Assembly: GCF_017357425.1 (NCBI RefSeq) | Contig: NZ_CP014571.1 | Location: forward strand, 3,844,001-3,908,000 | DNA from: Arthrobacter sp. D5-1 | GTDB taxonomy: Bacteria > Actinomycetota > Actinomycetes > Actinomycetales > Micrococcaceae | Reading direction: 5' to 3' | Length of the DNA stretch: 64,000 bases | Part shown: positions 49,206-58,531 of the stretch, piece by piece | Numbering within the stretch: the stretch's first letter is position 1 | How the letters are laid out: the number at the start of each line of letters is the position of its first letter | Program-made: the position numbers and the translations under genes | The notes under the pieces: generated by a model | What the model was told of the DNA's origin: nothing | Seen by the model: only the letters and a program-made list of their open reading frames with translations | Databases searched by the model: none

Positions 49206-50037
49206 CGGCTCATTTGGGGGAAGCGGCGGCAAAGACGCTAGTGATCTGCGCGATAACATCGCCGACTGGCTTGACGGGCCGGGGATACCTGGACCTGCCG
49301 ACGGCGCGGATTCGAGCGGCCCTGATGAATCGGGCAACCCTAGCGAGTCATCGCCATCCACACTTCCGGTGCAGGGCCCCGGAATAGATCTTGGGCCAGC
49401 GCTGCGCGTGCTCCTGCGCCCGCGTGGTGGCGGCGGAGGAGGTGACGGCCCTGGTTCCGGTGGCGGTGGTGGCCGGGGTGGCGGCGGAGGCCGATCCTCG
49501 GGTGGCGCCACACGCTCTGTCGGACGAGTATCGCGAGCTGCCGGCCGAGCTGGTCGCCTCGCTTTGGCGTACTCATCTGCAAATCGCGAAGTTCTGCAGC
49601 AGGCTGGACTCAACTATGACGATCTGAAGGCGCTTGGTGATCCTGTATCGATCGGTATCAAGATCGTCGAGGCTGCGTTTGGAGCCCCGGCGGATAGCAC
49701 CATTGCAGACGCCGAGGAGCGCGACATCGTCGCTGATGTCGTCGCCTGGATTCTTGAGCAGCCAATCAATCAACCGCCGACACCAGAAGAGGTTGTACGG
49801 AAGTCAATCGAGACGACCATCGCTGAGACTGCACTGACGGAGGTTTCGTCTACCATCTACGCGAAGGACATCAGTTATGAGAAGCGCCACGGCGTCGAGC
49901 GGCAGATCCGCGATGTTGCCGCCGAGTATGCGGCGCAGGCATCTCTTAATCCCACTGGTGCAACCGAACAAGAGATGGCGCAGGCTATCGAAACTGGCAT
50001 CCGGGATATCGGAATGATCTTCGGAGTGCAGTCATGA
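49195..50037 (+). CDS. qatB: QatB-type protein
   Basis: The 280-residue protein has a glycine-rich N-terminal half with runs of Gly and Arg (about 75-105), then a helical C-terminal domain. There is no recognised catalytic motif. Its identity rests on position between the KAP ATPase and the QueC-like gene, and on the Gly-rich start MGTSGSFGGSGG that QatB proteins often show. ATG 49195 has GGAG upstream; it overlaps qatC by 4 bp. Confidence 0.8.
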   Translation: MGTSGSFGGSGGKDASDLRDNIADWLDGPGIPGPADGADSSGPDESGNPSESSPSTLPVQGPGIDLGPALRVLLRPRGGGGGGDGPGSGGGGGRGGGGGRSSGGATRSVGRVSRAAGRAGRLALAYSSANREVLQQAGLNYDDLKALGDPVSIGIKIVEAAFGAPADSTIADAEERDIVADVVAWILEQPINQPPTPEEVVRKSIETTIAETALTEVSSTIYAKDISYEKRHGVERQIRDVAAEYAAQASLNPTGATEQEMAQAIETGIRDIGMIFGVQS

Positions 50038-51335
50038 CCCGGATACTACTGACCATCTCTGACGCTAACGCTGAGGCGGCTCAACAAAACGGCGGCTACG
50101 ACGAGACGTTCCTGTGGACACGAGATGGACGATCAACATTCGTTGGATCAGTCGACCCTCATCTGGGCGGAATCGGAGCTGTTAATCCACTGAATGTGGA
50201 TTTGGTGCGGATTGCCCTAGCGGTTTTCGGGGCCGATAGATCAGTACGCCGCAAAGGTGGAGGATCGAACTGGAATGCCCGCGACTTCGATATCACAGTC
50301 GAGGTTAATGATCCCTCCACGTGGACCGCGCACGCCCAGAAGCTCAGTCAGACGGTCGGATTCCTTTCTGGCGACCGCTGGTCGTTTCAGTTTGCACAAG
50401 CTACAGCCCCTGAGGTGGCTGCACTACCCCTCGACGAACAACATTTCGACCGTACGGTACTCCTTAGTGGCGGCGCTGACTCCGCAGCGGGCGCCCTGTT
50501 GTCAGCGATAGAGCTTGGTGAAGGCAAATCCCATGCTTTAGTTTCCCAATTCAGCTCGACCGCGCTCTCGCCCGTTCAACAGAACATCGTGTCATCAATT
50601 GGAGAACTCGCGCCGGGAGTACGACAAGTTCATCACCAATTCAGACTCCACCGCGGGTCGAAACGGCTCGATGGTTCAACGTTTCGAGATGAGCCCTCGA
50701 GCCGATCGCGCTCATTGCTATTCCTCGCCCTTGGACTTGCCGTGGCTGAACGGGCCAACTCGAAACTATGGATCCCCGAGAACGGTTTCGCATCACTGAA
50801 CCCTCCACTTGGTGCTGATCGCCGCGGCAGCCTATCCACGCACACAACCCATCCCCGGTTCCTCTGTGAATTGAGCGAACTAATGCGAAGCGTCGGAGGT
50901 CACGGAGAAATCGAAAATCCTTTCGAGCGCCTCACTAAAGGAGAGATGTTTCAACGGGTCGCAGATGCGATTGGTGCCGACGCGGCATCAACGTATCTCT
51001 CTGCAACCAACTCTTGCTCCCACACGGATGCGCGCTATAGCGGCGCGCCAGCAGGCTCCTCTTGTGGGGTGTGCTTTGGATGCCTTGTAAGAAAGTCGTC
51101 GTTCACTGCCTCAGGAGTGCCGGACAAGAGTACCTACCTCGTCGATGACACTAGCGGCCAGTTCAACGCTTTCGTCAAGCAAAAGTCCATTGTGGAACCT
51201 ATGCGCGACTTCGCTCGTCGCGGCATCCGTTCACGTGACGTGATGACTATGTCGTTACCGCAAGATTATCCCGCAAAGGGCGCACTTGCACTCTGCCAGC
51301 GCGGCATCGACGAGCTTAGGAGTGTCCTCGGATGA
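50034..51335 (+). CDS. qatC: QueC-like ATPase of Qat system
   Basis: The 433-residue protein has the PP-loop motif LLSGGADSAAG near 143 and a C-terminal cysteine cluster (SCSHTDARYSG ... SCGVCFGCLVRK) like the zinc site of QueC, the 7-cyano-7-deazaguanine synthase. In the Qat system this protein is required for phage resistance. ATGA overlaps link it to qatB and qatD. Confidence 0.9.
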   Translation: MTRILLTISDANAEAAQQNGGYDETFLWTRDGRSTFVGSVDPHLGGIGAVNPLNVDLVRIALAVFGADRSVRRKGGGSNWNARDFDITVEVNDPSTWTAHAQKLSQTVGFLSGDRWSFQFAQATAPEVAALPLDEQHFDRTVLLSGGADSAAGALLSAIELGEGKSHALVSQFSSTALSPVQQNIVSSIGELAPGVRQVHHQFRLHRGSKRLDGSTFRDEPSSRSRSLLFLALGLAVAERANSKLWIPENGFASLNPPLGADRRGSLSTHTTHPRFLCELSELMRSVGGHGEIENPFERLTKGEMFQRVADAIGADAASTYLSATNSCSHTDARYSGAPAGSSCGVCFGCLVRKSSFTASGVPDKSTYLVDDTSGQFNAFVKQKSIVEPMRDFARRGIRSRDVMTMSLPQDYPAKGALALCQRGIDELRSVLG

Positions 51336-52105
51336 CCAAGTCCCTTCCCCCATTAGATCTTCACGCGCATGTCAGCCCAAAGATCAGCACCGCTGATCTG
51401 GAGCGGCTAGGCGCCGTTGTTTTTGCGGCCACAAGGACACTCGACGAATACAAGAGCGTCAAGAGTCGCAAGGATCAGGTCACCATCTGGGGGGTGGGCT
51501 GTCACCCTGGCATCACCGAAGCACAAAATGCCTACGAACCATCTAAGTTTGCAGAACTCATATCCTCGAGTGCCTATGTCAGTGAGGTTGGGCTGGATGG
51601 TCGATCCAGGGTATCGATAGCAGACCAAGACAGGGTCTTCCGGTCGATCCTCACACAGCTACAAGAAACCCCAAGAATTCTGTCCGTACACAGCGCGGGC
51701 GCTGCAGGACGAACCATCGACGCCCTAGAAGCTGTAAGAGTCAAGGGTGTAGTACTTCACTGGTGGCGAGGCACAGAAGCCCAGACGAAACGAGCCCTTG
51801 ATCTTGGTTGCCGATTCTCCGTCAACGCGGCCAACATGCAGAGAGCTAACGAACTAGCAATGATCCCGCTTGATCGACTCCTAGTGGAGACTGATCATCC
51901 GTCCGGGAACCGTCACTCCTCGTCTCCCAGGCAGCCGGGTGCTATTGCCGAAGTCGAAATAGCGCTGGCCATGCTGCACGGAACGACAGCGGAGAACATT
52001 CGACAACAGACCTGGGTCAACTTCTCTTATCTGGTCGATGAGGTCAAAGTTCTGTCGATGCTACCGAAGGCAGTCCGGAATATGATCGCGGCCGCCCAGA
52101 ACTGA
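51332..52105 (+). CDS. qatD: TatD-like metal-dependent hydrolase of Qat system
   Basis: The 257-residue TatD-family nuclease has the metal ligands in LDLHAH (9-13), the VSEVGLDG motif, LSVHSAGA, VLHWW and LLVETDHPSG. It is the last gene of the four-gene Qat operon. Confidence 0.9.
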   Translation: MTKSLPPLDLHAHVSPKISTADLERLGAVVFAATRTLDEYKSVKSRKDQVTIWGVGCHPGITEAQNAYEPSKFAELISSSAYVSEVGLDGRSRVSIADQDRVFRSILTQLQETPRILSVHSAGAAGRTIDALEAVRVKGVVLHWWRGTEAQTKRALDLGCRFSVNAANMQRANELAMIPLDRLLVETDHPSGNRHSSSPRQPGAIAEVEIALAMLHGTTAENIRQQTWVNFSYLVDEVKVLSMLPKAVRNMIAAAQN

Positions 52106-52411
52106 GAGCCCACGCCATGGTCCTCGAATTGGATATACGGACTAGGAAAAGCTCTCCTCTCACTCCGAGTCAACAAAGACGAAGCACTACCGAGTAGAAG
52201 AAGACTCACTATGAAGTGCACATCGGGTGCGCCCGGTGAGAATATCAAACTCGATCGCTACCGATTCCGGGCGAGCAGGAATTTTCCACCACCGCTACCC
52301 AAGGTGTTCGGGTACAACAGACAGCTGTTATACTGGATCAGTTTGACTACGGGACGGTTCTTGCTTGTACCTGCGTCAAGCGACATAGCAGCTTACTAGG
52401 GAGGGGCTATC
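52106..52411 (+). other. intergenic region with candidate promoter
   Basis: No gene was accepted here. TGTTATACT at 52326-52334 is an extended -10 element about 78 bp before the GTP-cyclohydrolase-like gene. A short open frame at 52211-52399 lacks a ribosome binding site and is not supported. Confidence 0.5.
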
Positions 52412-53005
52412 GTGATAAAGGAACTGGCTCGAGGTCAACTTGAGACGCTGTGCGGAGAATGGACACACATCGTCTACTGGGACGGGATGCAGCAGGCTAT
52501 CGCTATGGTCTATGGCGACGTAGCTGGTCAGGAAGACGTATTGTGCCGAGTCCATTCGTCATGCATCACAGCCCACGTTTTCCTCAGTACTGAGTGTGAT
52601 TGTCGCGAGCAGCTCGCGATCACCATGGAGTACATTCGCGAACAGGGTCGAGGCGTCGTGCTATGGCTGGATCACGAGGGCAGAGCGAACGGCATGATGG
52701 CTCACATCGCTTCGCAGTCGATAAAGCGTACGGGTGTCTCGCAGTCGGAAGCTTACGAGCAGCTCGGATACCCGCGAGATAGTCGCCGTTACTTCGTCGC
52801 TTCAGAAATGCTTAAAGATCTCCAGGTGAAGTCCATCGTTGTCATGACTAACAACCCATTGAAGGTTGAAGCGCTTCGTAGCGCGGGGCTTCCTGTAGTT
52901 CATGGTGATAGGCGCGTCATGATCGAGCCCACGAATGACCTGCTGAAGAAGCAGTACAGCGACAAACTCTACGTCGACAACCATTTCCTCGAGGATCCGG
53001 CCTAA
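52412..53005 (+). CDS. GTP cyclohydrolase II-like protein with altered active site
   Basis: The 197-residue protein aligns over its full length with RibA-type GTP cyclohydrolase II. The three zinc cysteines are kept (51, 62, 64 in SSC and ECDC), as are the D-x-R pair (123, 125) and TNNPLKVEAL. The tyrosine equal to E. coli RibA Tyr105 is Gln102. In Streptomyces, replacing this tyrosine with methionine changes the product to the formylated pyrimidine, so an altered product is likely. No riboflavin gene is adjacent. GTG 52412 has GGGAGGGG upstream. It is closed by a strong terminator. Confidence 0.88.
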   Translation: MIKELARGQLETLCGEWTHIVYWDGMQQAIAMVYGDVAGQEDVLCRVHSSCITAHVFLSTECDCREQLAITMEYIREQGRGVVLWLDHEGRANGMMAHIASQSIKRTGVSQSEAYEQLGYPRDSRRYFVASEMLKDLQVKSIVVMTNNPLKVEALRSAGLPVVHGDRRVMIEPTNDLLKKQYSDKLYVDNHFLEDPA

Positions 53006-53012
53006 AACGGTC

Positions 53013-53055
53013 AAACACAGGTGCGGCGGCGCAACCGCCCGCCGCACCTGTGTTT
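53013..53055 (+). terminator. terminator after the GTP cyclohydrolase-like gene
   Basis: A perfect 17-bp stem (53013-53029 with 53039-53055) with a 9-nt loop begins AAACACAGG and ends CCTGTGTTT. It ends the transcript, so the following three genes are a separate unit unless read-through occurs. Confidence 0.85.
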
Positions 53056-53140
53056 ACAGCATCCAAGGCACTCAGACTCACAATTCAGATATGGTCGCCA
53101 CTTAATTCGATGACGACACATCCAGGAGCTTACAGATTCA

Positions 53141-54139
53141 ATGATTTCATCAACCACGGTAAAAGGTGCTATTTCTGATGCGGTGGAGAGTGGCGCTCCC
53201 GTAGAACTGGATCGCTACGAGGGCACCACAAGTGTTGTGAACGAACTCTGCCTCTTCCTGAAGCCTGAGATTACATCCCTGCCGGCCAGTAACTTTGACA
53301 AGATTCTCAATCTTCTTCTTACGGCCCTCGACGAGTATGGGCTTGAGATCGCCGGAGCGTTCGTGATCCCTGGCGCGTGTCTGGCCTCGCATTCGGTTAT
53401 GCGAAGCCACTACGGCGTTATAGACAAAGTGTCACGAGAAGGCGCGTCGGCGCTCAATGTAGACGCATTAGAGAACCTGTACGCGCAAGCCCCCGAGAAA
53501 GGTCGCGATGCGGAACTCCTCGGCGGACATCAATTTCTTGAATCACATCCTAGTTTCACCGGTGAAGCGCTAACGGTCTTATACGAGAACTCAACGTCTT
53601 ACCGCGCGGCTGGCGGTGTTCATTGCGGCTGGATCAAGTATCGCGGCCGACTTACAGGCATACTGAATGGCTTCCATCCAGACCAAGTGGACCGCTACGA
53701 GGATTCTGAGTCAGCAATTCTGATGCTGGTCCTGCGAGGCCAGACTGATTGGGCGTCGTTGCGCAGAAATATGGTAGGCGCAACCAATCCGGCAGTTGCA
53801 GAACCAGGATCATTGCGACGAACAATTTTCGACAACGCGGAGGCCCTCGGGCTGCACTACTTCAATCCGAGTCTCAATGGAGTACACCTATCAGCTGGCC
53901 CCGTGGAGGGGATGGCTGAAATCGTGCGCTTCGTTGCTTTGACTCGATCGAAGTTCGCTGCCGAAGACACTTCGTTCGGCAAGCTTCTGCTGAAGGCGGG
54001 AAGCAACGTCGATCAGCTGCACGCTTTAGTGAGCGATGCGATCATCGACACGGTGGATGGGCCAGTCAATATTTATGACATCACGGAGGAGAAGGACGCC
54101 GCTGAAGCATTGAACGACGTCATAAAGATAGAGAACTAG
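53141..54139 (+). CDS. nucleoside-diphosphate-kinase-like protein
   Basis: The 332-residue protein has a C-terminal region resembling NDP kinase: GATNPAVAEPGSLRRTIF near 212, then NGVHLSAGPVEGMAEIV with N246-x-x-H249 spaced like the catalytic Asn115/His118, and a serine two residues on. The usual aspartate of HGSD is Ala. The N-terminal half is extended and not recognised. It could transfer phosphate to a nucleotide or nucleotide-like product of the neighbouring cyclohydrolase. AGGAG lies 13 nt before the ATG. Confidence 0.75.
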   Translation: MISSTTVKGAISDAVESGAPVELDRYEGTTSVVNELCLFLKPEITSLPASNFDKILNLLLTALDEYGLEIAGAFVIPGACLASHSVMRSHYGVIDKVSREGASALNVDALENLYAQAPEKGRDAELLGGHQFLESHPSFTGEALTVLYENSTSYRAAGGVHCGWIKYRGRLTGILNGFHPDQVDRYEDSESAILMLVLRGQTDWASLRRNMVGATNPAVAEPGSLRRTIFDNAEALGLHYFNPSLNGVHLSAGPVEGMAEIVRFVALTRSKFAAEDTSFGKLLLKAGSNVDQLHALVSDAIIDTVDGPVNIYDITEEKDAAEALNDVIKIEN

Positions 54140-54141
54140 TT

Positions 54142-54828
54142 GTGGACGATGTTGCATCCCAGTTGACTCGAATGACAGGCACTTCTCTTCTCACGGTTGC
54201 CCTGGCGCGTCTTGGGATCATCGAATCCCCGGATGACAACTTCGAGATCAGACAACACGGAGAGTGGACCCTTGGCGGCGGGGAGACGTACGTCCTGCCG
54301 TTTGACGTAGTGAAGGCATCCGGAGATTTGGAGGCCTTCATTTTGAAGGCTTGCGTGACAATGTCGCGACCCATTGCAGAGACATTGTCAACGTGGCAGC
54401 AGAGACACGCTGACCTCCGTGAGCTCGGTCTAGATGTCCCGCGGCGGTTCTGGGTGGGTGACGGCACGATTCTTGAAGAGCGTATCGAGTACTCCTTTTG
54501 GGAGAGACTCAACGCGGCCGATGCGCCTCGACGGAGTGGCATGATCGGTGCGCTGTCGGCAGCTTTTGAGATTCTTGCCGAGGGGGGATATCTGCCTCTG
54601 GGGTTTCATGACTTGCGATCAAGAGACCGAGACTGCGTTTGGATAGACTTCGGGCAAGACCTCGGCACCGATAGTCAGTCCGGCGCGACAGCTGAGACTG
54701 TTCTAAAGCGTTTCACCCAGGGAAACTCTGCCAGGAACATAAGACCAGATGAATTAGCTTATCTGAGGAAAGCCGCAAAGCAGAAAAATACGCCAACTTA
54801 CGTGCATAATAGCACTGAGGATATGTAA
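54142..54828 (+). CDS. kinase-fold protein
   Basis: The 228-residue protein shows signs of the protein-kinase/aminoglycoside-phosphotransferase fold: a lysine in AFILKAC (69) where the ATP lysine is expected, and HDLRSRDRDCVWIDFG with H156-D157 and D169-F170-G171. Sequence similarity to known families is weak. GTG 54142 is 2 nt after the NDK-like stop; its stop overlaps the next start by 1 nt. It probably phosphorylates a small molecule. Confidence 0.7.
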   Translation: MDDVASQLTRMTGTSLLTVALARLGIIESPDDNFEIRQHGEWTLGGGETYVLPFDVVKASGDLEAFILKACVTMSRPIAETLSTWQQRHADLRELGLDVPRRFWVGDGTILEERIEYSFWERLNAADAPRRSGMIGALSAAFEILAEGGYLPLGFHDLRSRDRDCVWIDFGQDLGTDSQSGATAETVLKRFTQGNSARNIRPDELAYLRKAAKQKNTPTYVHNSTEDM

Positions 54829-55178
54829 TGATTGATTTAATTCCTTTTGTGGATAAATACCAAACCCATCGAGGCGGATACTCCGTTTTTCTACGATGCA
54901 CGTGTGCTGCCTGTGGTCATCCGTTGTTCGTTTACCAGAAGGATGGGCCAGGTCCGCTCCTCCGTTGCTACTGGAATCGAATCCGGATAAATATCGGTGC
55001 TGGCATGGACGACGGACTGTCGTGCTCTGCGTGTGAGCGCCAGTTGGGTGAACTTTTTCAGTATAAGGACGGACGCCCTGCATTTGCGCTCAATGAAGAC
55101 GCCTTGAAAACTGAAGAAATGGGCGAATCCGTCGTGCTCGATATCTTGGACGCTAAGAGCAAACCGGCTTTCCACTAA
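54828..55178 (+). CDS. small zinc-ribbon-like protein
   Basis: The 116-residue protein has CTCAAC (24, 26, 29), C47 and CSAC (66, 69), likely a zinc-binding site, with an acidic C-terminus. It is not recognised. It is the last gene of the three-gene unit, joined by a TAATG overlap. Its base composition is more AT-rich than the flanking genes. Confidence 0.65.
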   Translation: MIDLIPFVDKYQTHRGGYSVFLRCTCAACGHPLFVYQKDGPGPLLRCYWNRIRINIGAGMDDGLSCSACERQLGELFQYKDGRPAFALNEDALKTEEMGESVVLDILDAKSKPAFH

Positions 55179-55508
55179 GCTTCGTCAGCCTCATAGATAC
55201 TTCGTGGTAAGAAGCTACAGCCGACGCGCTTGAAGATCTCTGATGATAATTCCCCGCTTAGATGGTCAGCATGCTCGGTACGCTGAGGGCCAAGAAACGA
55301 AAATTAGCCAGCTTCTACATTCCGCTTCAGTCCTTGCCCAACCACCCCGTACCATAGCCGTTCAGGAAGCTTTTGTGTCACTCTCAGCGGCTATGTCAGT
55401 CCACCGATACGGCGGGCTGGGGGCCTTTTCAGCCTACTACTTGGCATCACCGGGGTCTTGAGGAAGGCCTGTATTCGAGGAGAAGACAAAGATAACAAGA
55501 CCCGGGGA
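55179..55508. other. decayed region with gene remnants
   Basis: No intact gene was seen. It contains a degenerate piece of a helix-turn-helix gene (55205-55290, listed separately) and unrecognised sequence before the split helix-turn-helix gene. It looks like a graveyard left by repeated insertion and deletion. Confidence 0.55.
55205..55290 (-). pseudogene. remnant of a helix-turn-helix gene
   Basis: On the minus strand this encodes K-R-G-I-I-I-R-D-L, then after a frameshift R-V-G-C-S-F, matching the end of the split gene (KQGMVIREIAKRVGCSYD). The shared CATGCTCGGTA further upstream suggests an internal deletion. It is a third, decayed copy of this family. Confidence 0.55.
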
Positions 55509-55826
55509 CTAATCCGAGACACTGGCCAAGAGAAACAGTCGGGCGGTGTCATAGCTGCAGCCGACGCGCTTCGCGATCTCACGGATAACCATCCCTTGCT
55601 TACGCAGTCGAAGAATCTCCTTCTTTTTGGCTGGCGTTAGGCCGCGAGGTCGAGCGTCGACGCCATGCTCGGTAAGCATCCGAAGGAAGGTTGACGGCTC
55701 TTCACGGTTCGTGGTGAACGTTCTGCCGTGAGGGATGTTCATGCCGCTGTTCTGGCGGCACTGCGCAACAGGATACGGGTTTTGTAGTTGCGTGCGTTGG
55801 TGAATCCCCGACCCGTCCTCTTTATG

Positions 55827-57273
55827 GGCTCTTCGCGGTTGATGGTGAAACAGGTTCCGTGTCTTGAAATCTGAAGGGCTCGTAGCCCTGCTGTGATGGA
55901 TGTTCTCTACGCATTCATCAAGAGTCAGGAGCTACGAGCCTTGAACGAGCCTACTTCGCCGCGCCCCGATGCTGCCACCGCCATTTTCAACCTGCCCGAC
56001 TACCGGGTCACCGGCACCGAGGTCCTCGCCTTCGGGCAGCGACGGATCCGCGTCGTGGCCACCGCCGAGGCCGGCTGCCCGTCCTGCGGCGTGATCAGCA
56101 CCCGCGTGCATTCACGCCGGTCACAACGCCTGCGTGACATCCCTGTCGCCGGCCCGGTCGAAGTGGTCTGGGCCAAGCGGAGGTTCTTCTGCGATGAGTA
56201 CCTGTGCCCCCGCCGGACATTCACCGAGGAGACAGCCGAGGTACCGCGCCGGGCACGGTCCACCCGCCGGCTCCGTGAGGCCCTGGTGGCCGCCGTGATC
56301 GGTTCCGGGAGGGCCGCCGCCGAGGCTGCCTCTTCATTCGGTGTCTCGTGGTGGCTTGTCCAGCGGGCACTGGATTCCGCGGCGCTGACGCTGCCCGATG
56401 TCGATGCCCTGGCACCGCGGATGCTCGGCATCGATGAACACCGCTACCGGTCCGTGCGGTTCTTCCGCGACCCTGCCACGAAGGCCTGGAAACGCTACGA
56501 ACCCTGGATGACCACCATCGTCGATCTCGACACCGGACAAGTCCTCGGGATCGTTGACGGCCGCGACAGCGAGGGGGTAGGAGACTGGCTGTTCGCCCGC
56601 CCGCTTCAGTGGCGGCTGGGCGTGCAGGTCGTTGCCATCGACCCCTCGGCGGCGTTCCGCAAGGCCCTGCGGATGTGGCTTCCACGCACCGCTGTCTCAG
56701 TCGACGCGTTCCACCTGGTCAAGCTCGGCAACGACATGCTCACCGAAGTCCGGCAACGACTCACCCAGCAGACCCATGGTCGGCGGGGGCGCTCCATCGA
56801 TCCGGTCTGGGCCAACCGGCGACTGCTCCTGCGCGCCGGGGACACGCTCTCGGATCGGGCCCGGGACAGGCTCAGCAACGTGTTCGCGACCGACGATGTC
56901 ACCGGGAAGCTGCAGGCCGCGTGGCTGGTCAAGGAACAGCTCCGGGCCCTGCTGACTACCGGCTCTCTTGCCGACGCTGCCGCCGCGAAGGACCGGCTGC
57001 AGGTCCTGGTCGAGCGAGCCGCGCAGCCGGAGACGAACCGGCTGTGGCGCACAATCTGCCGGTGGTGGAAAGAGATCGAAGTCCTCATTGTCACCGGTGC
57101 GACAACCGCGAAAGTGGAAGCCAACAACACCGCGATAAAACACATAAAGAGGACGGGTCGGGGATTCACCAACGCACGCAACTACAAAACCCGTATCCTG
57201 TTGCGCAGTGCCGCCAGAACAGCGGCATGAACATCCCTCACGGCAGAACGTTCACCACGAACCGTGAAGAGCC
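55827..57273 (+). mobile_element. ISL3-like insertion sequence, copy 2 (nested in copy 3)
   Basis: This full-length 1,447-bp copy is inserted in copy 3 in opposite orientation, with a perfect 8-bp duplication TCTTTATG (55819-55826 and 57274-57281). It is the youngest insertion here. Confidence 0.95.
55893..57230 (+). CDS. ISL3-family transposase, copy 2
   Basis: The 445-residue product is identical to the copy 1 transposase, with the same start options 48-66 bp inside the left end. Intact and presumably active. Confidence 0.93.
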   Translation: MMDVLYAFIKSQELRALNEPTSPRPDAATAIFNLPDYRVTGTEVLAFGQRRIRVVATAEAGCPSCGVISTRVHSRRSQRLRDIPVAGPVEVVWAKRRFFCDEYLCPRRTFTEETAEVPRRARSTRRLREALVAAVIGSGRAAAEAASSFGVSWWLVQRALDSAALTLPDVDALAPRMLGIDEHRYRSVRFFRDPATKAWKRYEPWMTTIVDLDTGQVLGIVDGRDSEGVGDWLFARPLQWRLGVQVVAIDPSAAFRKALRMWLPRTAVSVDAFHLVKLGNDMLTEVRQRLTQQTHGRRGRSIDPVWANRRLLLRAGDTLSDRARDRLSNVFATDDVTGKLQAAWLVKEQLRALLTTGSLADAAAAKDRLQVLVERAAQPETNRLWRTICRWWKEIEVLIVTGATTAKVEANNTAIKHIKRTGRGFTNARNYKTRILLRSAARTAA

Positions 57274-58531
57274 TCTTTATGTGTTTTATCGCGGTGTTGT
57301 TGGCTTCCACTTTCGCGGTTGTCGCACCGGTGACAATGAGGACTTCGATCTCTTTCCACCACCGGCAGATTGTGCGCCACAGCCGGTTCGTCTCCGGCTG
57401 CGCGGCTCGCTCGACCAGGACCTGCAGCCGGTCCTTCGCGGCGGCAGCGTCGGCAAGAGAGCCGGTAGTCAGCAGGGCCCGGAGCTGTTCCTTGACCAGC
57501 CACGCGGCCTGCAGCTTCCCGGTGACATCGTCGGTCGCGAACACGTTGCTGAGCCTGTCCCGGGCCCGATCCGAGAGCGTGTCCCCGGCGCGCAGGAGCA
57601 GTCGCCGGTTGGCCCAGACCGGATCGATGGAGCGCCCCCGCCGACCATGGGTCTGCTGGGTGAGTCGTTGCCGGACTTCGGTGAGCATGTCGTTGCCGAG
57701 CTTGACCAGGTGGAACGCGTCGACTGAGACAGCGGTGCGTGGAAGCCACATCCGCAGGGCCTTGCGGAACGCCGCCGAGGGGTCGATGGCAACGACCTGC
57801 ACGCCCAGCCGCCACTGAAGCGGGCGGGCGAACAGCCAGTCTCCTACCCCCTCGCTGTCGCGGCCGTCAACGATCCCGAGGACTTGTCCGGTGTCGAGAT
57901 CGACGATGGTGGTCATCCAGGGTTCGTAGCGTTTCCAGGCCTTCGTGGCAGGGTCGCGGAAGAACCGCACGGACCGGTAGCGGTGTTCATCGATGCCGAG
58001 CATCCGCGGTGCCAGGGCATCGACATCGGGCAGCGTCAGCGCCGCGGAATCCAGTGCCCGCTGGACAAGCCACCACGAGACACCGAATGAAGAGGCAGCC
58101 TCGGCGGCGGCCCTCCCGGAACCGATCACGGCGGCCACCAGGGCCTCACGGAGCCGGCGGGTGGACCGTGCCCGGCGCGGTACCTCGGCTGTCTCCTCGG
58201 TGAATGTCCGGCGGGGGCACAGGTACTCATCGCAGAAGAACCTCCGCTTGGCCCAGACCACTTCGACCGGGCCGGCGACAGGGATGTCACGCAGGCGTTG
58301 TGACCGGCGTGAATGCACGCGGGTGCTGATCACGCCGCAGGACGGGCAGCCGGCCTCGGCGGTGGCCACGACGCGGATCCGTCGCTGCCCGAAGGCGAGG
58401 ACCTCGGTGCCGGTGACCCGGTAGTCGGGCAGGTTGAAAATGGCGGTGGCAGCATCGGGGCGCGGCGAAGTAGGCTCGTTCAAGGCTCGTAGCTCCTGAC
58501 TCTTGATGAATGCGTAGAGAACATCCATCAC
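57182..58531 (-). pseudogene. ISL3-family transposase, copy 3, 3' end replaced
   Basis: The frame matches the other copies up to AIKHIKR and then reads into copy 2, replacing the last 24 residues (including the conserved GRGFTNARNYKTR region) with about 28 unrelated ones. The enzyme is probably inactive. Confidence 0.9.

Noticed and set aside
52211..52399. Short open frame before the GTP-cyclohydrolase-like gene
   Set aside because: No ribosome binding site, no recognisable features, and it covers the likely promoter.
55243..55640. Small plus-strand frames in the decayed region
   Set aside because: They overlap remnants of minus-strand helix-turn-helix genes and have no ribosome binding sites.
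43273..55695. Composite transposon bounded by IS copies 1 and 3
   Set aside because: Each copy has its own perfect and different 8-bp duplication and each splits a gene that rejoins locally, so they are independent insertions.
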